Positions 60,718 to 64,000 of a stretch of 64,000 nt of DNA are shown piece after piece. The first letter of the stretch is position 1. Each line of letters starts with the position of its first letter. The stretch lies in NCBI GenBank assembly GCA_958450325.1, contig OY288243.1, positions 2,270,586 to 2,334,585 of the forward strand, given 5' to 3'. Position numbers and translations under genes: made by a program. This DNA is from Agrostemma githago. Taxonomy: Eukaryota > Streptophyta > Magnoliopsida > Caryophyllales > Caryophyllaceae. The notes below the pieces were generated by a model. That model saw only the letters and a program-made list of their open reading frames with translations, ran no database searches and was not told where the DNA came from.

Positions 60718-60729
60718 CTATATATAATT
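60718..60729 (+). promoter_or_regulatory. Candidate TATA box of P450 copy 2
   Basis: CTATATATAATT about 105-115 bases before the ATG, conserved with copy 1. TTATATAAAC at 60672 is an alternative. Confidence 0.45.
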
Positions 60730-60831
60730 ACACAACACACATCATCTACGACCAAATCATATGTATATATATACTCCCTCCGAGTCTGAATTATTCCACA
60801 AATAATAATAACTACGGAGTATAATATTATA

Positions 60832-61752
60832 ATGGTTATGTTGGTTTTGAGTAGCTTGTTTGTAATAGCCATAACACTTGTGGTATGGCACTTGATTTAC
60901 ACCCTTTGGCTACGCCCGAAAAAACTCCAACATTTCTTGAAAAAACAAGGGTTTGGAGGCAATTCTTATCGTCCCATTACCGGAGATCTCGTCGACATCA
61001 ACCACATGAGAGAAACTGCGCGGTCTGAGCCCATGCCCTTTATGTCCCATGACCTTATCGCTCGTCTTGACCCTTTCTTGAAACAAACCCTCGATCGATA
61101 TGGTACGCATGCATGCTAATACTAAATGCCCCGTTTTATTTTTTTTATTTTTTTGAAGAAAATCCCAAAAAAAAAAATTAGACTATATATCGCATTAACA
61201 TCATCCAAATTAAAATCTTCGGTTTTATTTGATTATTTACGTTTACATTTTGGATGTTACTCTATTTATAAGTGGACAAAATTAGAAGACTGACCCGTAA
61301 GGGTGTTGCCTAGTGGTTAAAACTTGTGGTCACCAACCCAAGGATCTCAGATTCAAGATCTTCTAAGCACGAACTTGTGGGAGTTACCTACAGTCCTATC
61401 TGAATCGTGATTGTATATTTGTATTAATCCAATTATATACAAAAAAATAACAAATATAAGACCGTCTTATAAAATAAATACGAGACTGTTCATAGGAATT
61501 TTTGTGAAGTAAATATTGATATACGTACGTACGGGGCATGCAGGTGAGAAGTCGTTCGCGTGGGTTAAAACAAAGCCAAAAGTGAACATAGTGAAGCCAG
61601 AAGTGATAAGGGAAATATTAACAAAGTATGACGTGTTTCGCAAGCAACCAGTAGGAACACGTTCATCGTTTGGTCTGGTGCTGCGTGACGGTGAAGATTG
61701 GGCTAAAGTTAGGAAAATTATTAACCCTGCCTTTCATATCGACAAACTAAAG
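60832..61752 (+). CDS. CYP72-clan cytochrome P450, copy 2, exons 1-2 (runs off the window)
   Basis: Tandem paralogue of the P450 at 50.2 kb. Exon 1 is 60832-61102 and exon 2 61544-61752, same lengths (271 and 209) and splice phases as copy 1. By eye exon 1 differs at four residues (LQHFLKKQ, RETAR and LDRYG versions) and exon 2 is identical in protein. N-terminal anchor LVLSSLFVIAITLVVWHLIY, then the Pro-poor hinge and the B-C region KINPAFHIDKLK. Intron 2 starts at 61753 and has not ended by 64000, because of extra MITEs; the intron 2 sequence at 63600-64000 still matches copy 1 at 51770-52830. The haem-binding exon is outside, so whether this copy is functional cannot be judged. Confidence 0.85.
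61292..61440 (+). mobile_element. SINE in P450 copy 2 intron 1
   Basis: Orthologous to 50666-50830: ACCCGTAAGGGTGTTGCCTA, TAGTGGTTAAAACTTGTGG, CAGATTCAAGATC. It lacks about 15 bases present in copy 1. Confidence 0.75.
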
Positions 61753-62044
61753 GTATGTACCCTTATTTCATAGGGATGGATTACTCCGTACTCGTATTTA
61801 TGATATACCATGAATACTTTGCTTTCATTACATATCTACATCACATCGTCGAATGATATATCCATGTGCGTTTATGATGACGTATATGTTATCTTCAGAT
61901 GGACTCAATATTCAAAATATGTTGGCGGACATAAATTCTTGTTTGTGACGGTCATAAATTTGTGATGGATCAAACAAAAGAGATAAGAAAACATAGTTTT
62001 ATGTTAAGCTTTTGCAACGTGTGACAAAGGGAATATCAATGAGA

Positions 62045-62281
62045 GGATTATACAACCAGTTGTACATAGTTTTATGTACAACTGGTTTTAAGATTTTGAG
62101 CTTTATCACAAAGTTTTTGAGCTGTGATATAAACTTTTTGAGTTTTAGTGTAAAGTTGTCGATTAAGCTCAAAAACTTACAACTCAGTTCAAAAACTTTT
62201 ATAAGCTCAGTAAATATATACAAAAGTTCAACAACTTTATCTTGATTGTACAATGTTATTGTACAACCATATGTATAATCC
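62045..62281. mobile_element. Fold-back MITE in P450 copy 2 intron 2
   Basis: Ends GGATTATACAACCAGTTGTACA and inverted ...TTGTACAACCATATGTATAATCC. The left arm contains its own hairpin (CCAGTTGTACAT / ATGTACAACTGG). Interior repeats TTTTTGAGCT/AGCTCAAAAA. Not in copy 1. Confidence 0.7.
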
Positions 62282-63059
62282 TATTTTCCAGGTAACATGG
62301 TCGGTCAAAGAAAAAAAATACTCTAATTGAAACAAAAATCTGATGATCAAAAATTTGATTTGAGATAATGTTGAGAAGTAACTACTCCGTAGATATTTCT
62401 CCTACTTAAATTAAAGTAGAAAGGAGATACGGAGTATATAATATAATAATTTATTTGAGAAAAAATAAAGAAGAAATTAAGTGAAAGAGATACAGTACGA
62501 GTACCATTTATGCATGATTTTGATTAATTTAATTTATGTATACGTACGTTACTAGCAGTTGAGTCCGTAGCTAGTATGCATGCATCGTATCGGTACCATT
62601 ATGGATCATCACCATAAAAGATTTCGTATTTCGATAATTATGAATTACAAAGGTACACATATTTATACTGATTACATAATGAATCTAGTCAGCCTAATTA
62701 TGTAAAGAATAAAACATTGATTACAAGAAAATCTTGCCTAACTAAATTGATCACATAATCAATGTAATTGATTTGTGAAGATACTAATAGATATGCTGAG
62801 AACGAATGTAGACACAATGAATCTAACTACTATTCTTGATATTCTCTACATACCTAGTTCGTACGCAAGATTAACTGTTTGATTGACTAGTCTCCTTTAC
62901 GATAAATATATATTCATCACAAATTAATGACGCCATGACGGATTAAATAATACAACCTGATTAGAAAAAGACAAGTCAGTGAACTGTACTAAAGGAAGTA
63001 GTATATGATGGATTGTGTTTATCTACCCAGATGATTATTATTTGACCTACTCCGTGTTA

Positions 63060-63418
63060 GAACATCCCCATCCATCATCCATTCTCCATTCTTGGAGGAG
63101 AATGGAGAAAAATGGTTCTTCCATCCATGAAGAAATCATTCTTCATGGAGAAGAAAAGATATTCATTCTTTCAAACGAATGGAGTGGAGAATGAAAATCG
63201 TGGGTTCCCATGATAAAAATATTAATATTAAAATAAATTAAAGAGATGTGTAAATGAATGAATGAAGTAATGAAATATGTTGGGACCCACTGGAGAATAG
63301 AAACTTTATTCTTGGATGGAGCAGTTCTTTTACGATGGAAAAAGTAAGATAAAAGTAATGAAGTGGATGAGGTGGATCTCATACAAAAATGAAAAATCAT
63401 TCTTGGATGAGGATGCTA
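63060..63418. mobile_element. Tourist-like MITE, family 'GAGCATCCTCATCC', copy 3
   Basis: TTA | GAACATCCCCATCCATC ... TCTTGGATGAGGATGCTA | TTA, inside intron 2 of P450 copy 2. Confidence 0.85.
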
Positions 63419-64000
63419 TTACAAGTTTACATATAACGAATATTCTCGTCACATATAAGTATTATTTCTCAACTTTTTGTACGTATGATGTGTGCAATAC
63501 AACTTTTTCATGTAATTGTCAAAGCCTATAAAATTCAGCCTCTATATTTGAATTTATACTCACTACTTTACGTCTTTACTCACGGCTTTTTGCTAAATTA
63601 AATTAATTACTTTACTCGTACGTAATATCCAAATGTTATCATCAAGTTTAGGGAGTAGTTCCAAATTAATTACTATAACCCAAATGTTACGTTATTATCA
63701 AATTTAATTTAATTTAATTTAAGGAGTAGTTGTCAATAATGTCATTCCTATACTTCCATATATATAGTTATTATCCAACCAACATCCATCTTAACTAAAC
63801 ATTTACGTACTCAATTCAAACACCATAATCTATAATCATTAATCAATTAGATAGTGGGCCCGTGAACTCGTCCCAAACCCGCTTATTTGTGGACCAAAAT
63901 TTTACACTTAGTTCGATCCATGTCAGGCCCGAACCTGCATATGATCTAACAACTCTACGTATTTCTGACAAATAATATAAAAAGTAAATAAATGACCGAG

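Overview
This is a plant nuclear DNA window: AT-rich, genes of several short exons with GT/AG introns, and spacers packed with MITEs, SINEs, LINE remnants and tandem arrays. Two copies of an amaranthin-type agglutinin gene point to a eudicot, probably Caryophyllales (Amaranthaceae/Chenopodiaceae). The species cannot be named from the sequence alone. No rRNA, functional tRNA, CRISPR array or prokaryotic-style operon was seen.

Layout. 0.1-3.9 kb: a five-exon cytokinin dehydrogenase (CKX) on the minus strand. 4.87-28.9 kb: a tandem segmental duplication in which each unit ends in one two-exon amaranthin-like lectin gene (minus strand, 12.1-13.9 and 26.2-28.2 kb). Unit 2 is swollen by Tourist-, Stowaway- and Mutator-like MITEs, a LINE 3' end, GGGATGGCAA elements, a 0.77-kb TIR element and a 1.4-kb degenerate tandem array. 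30.5-33.2 kb: a five-exon pectinesterase (plus). 37.2-37.9 kb: a DUF4408/DUF761 protein (minus). 40.5-41.8 kb: a four-exon gene for spliceosomal SmG (minus). 43.0-44.3 kb: a small two-exon membrane-anchored protein of unknown function (minus). 45.9-47.3 kb: an intronless nucleotide pyrophosphatase/phosphodiesterase (plus). 48.7-64 kb: a tandem duplication of a CYP72-clan cytochrome P450. Copy 1 is complete in exon structure but frameshifted in its last exon. Copy 2 runs off the window after exon 2.

The genes do not form one pathway. CKX, pectinesterase, NPP and possibly the DUF4408 protein are ordinary housekeeping or stress genes. The lectin pair and the P450 pair are the accessory, copy-variable part. 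The most informative feature is that both duplications give paralogous empty sites, so many transposon insertions can be placed exactly and ordered relative to the duplications. I found no convincing new molecular system. The best leads are the lectin pair (exon 1 nearly identical, exon 2 clearly diverged, different promoter and intron MITEs), the nested LTR-type insertion upstream of P450 copy 2, and several unexplained tandem arrays.

Exon boundaries were placed by hand from GT/AG sites, reading frame and family knowledge. No alignment or database search was run.
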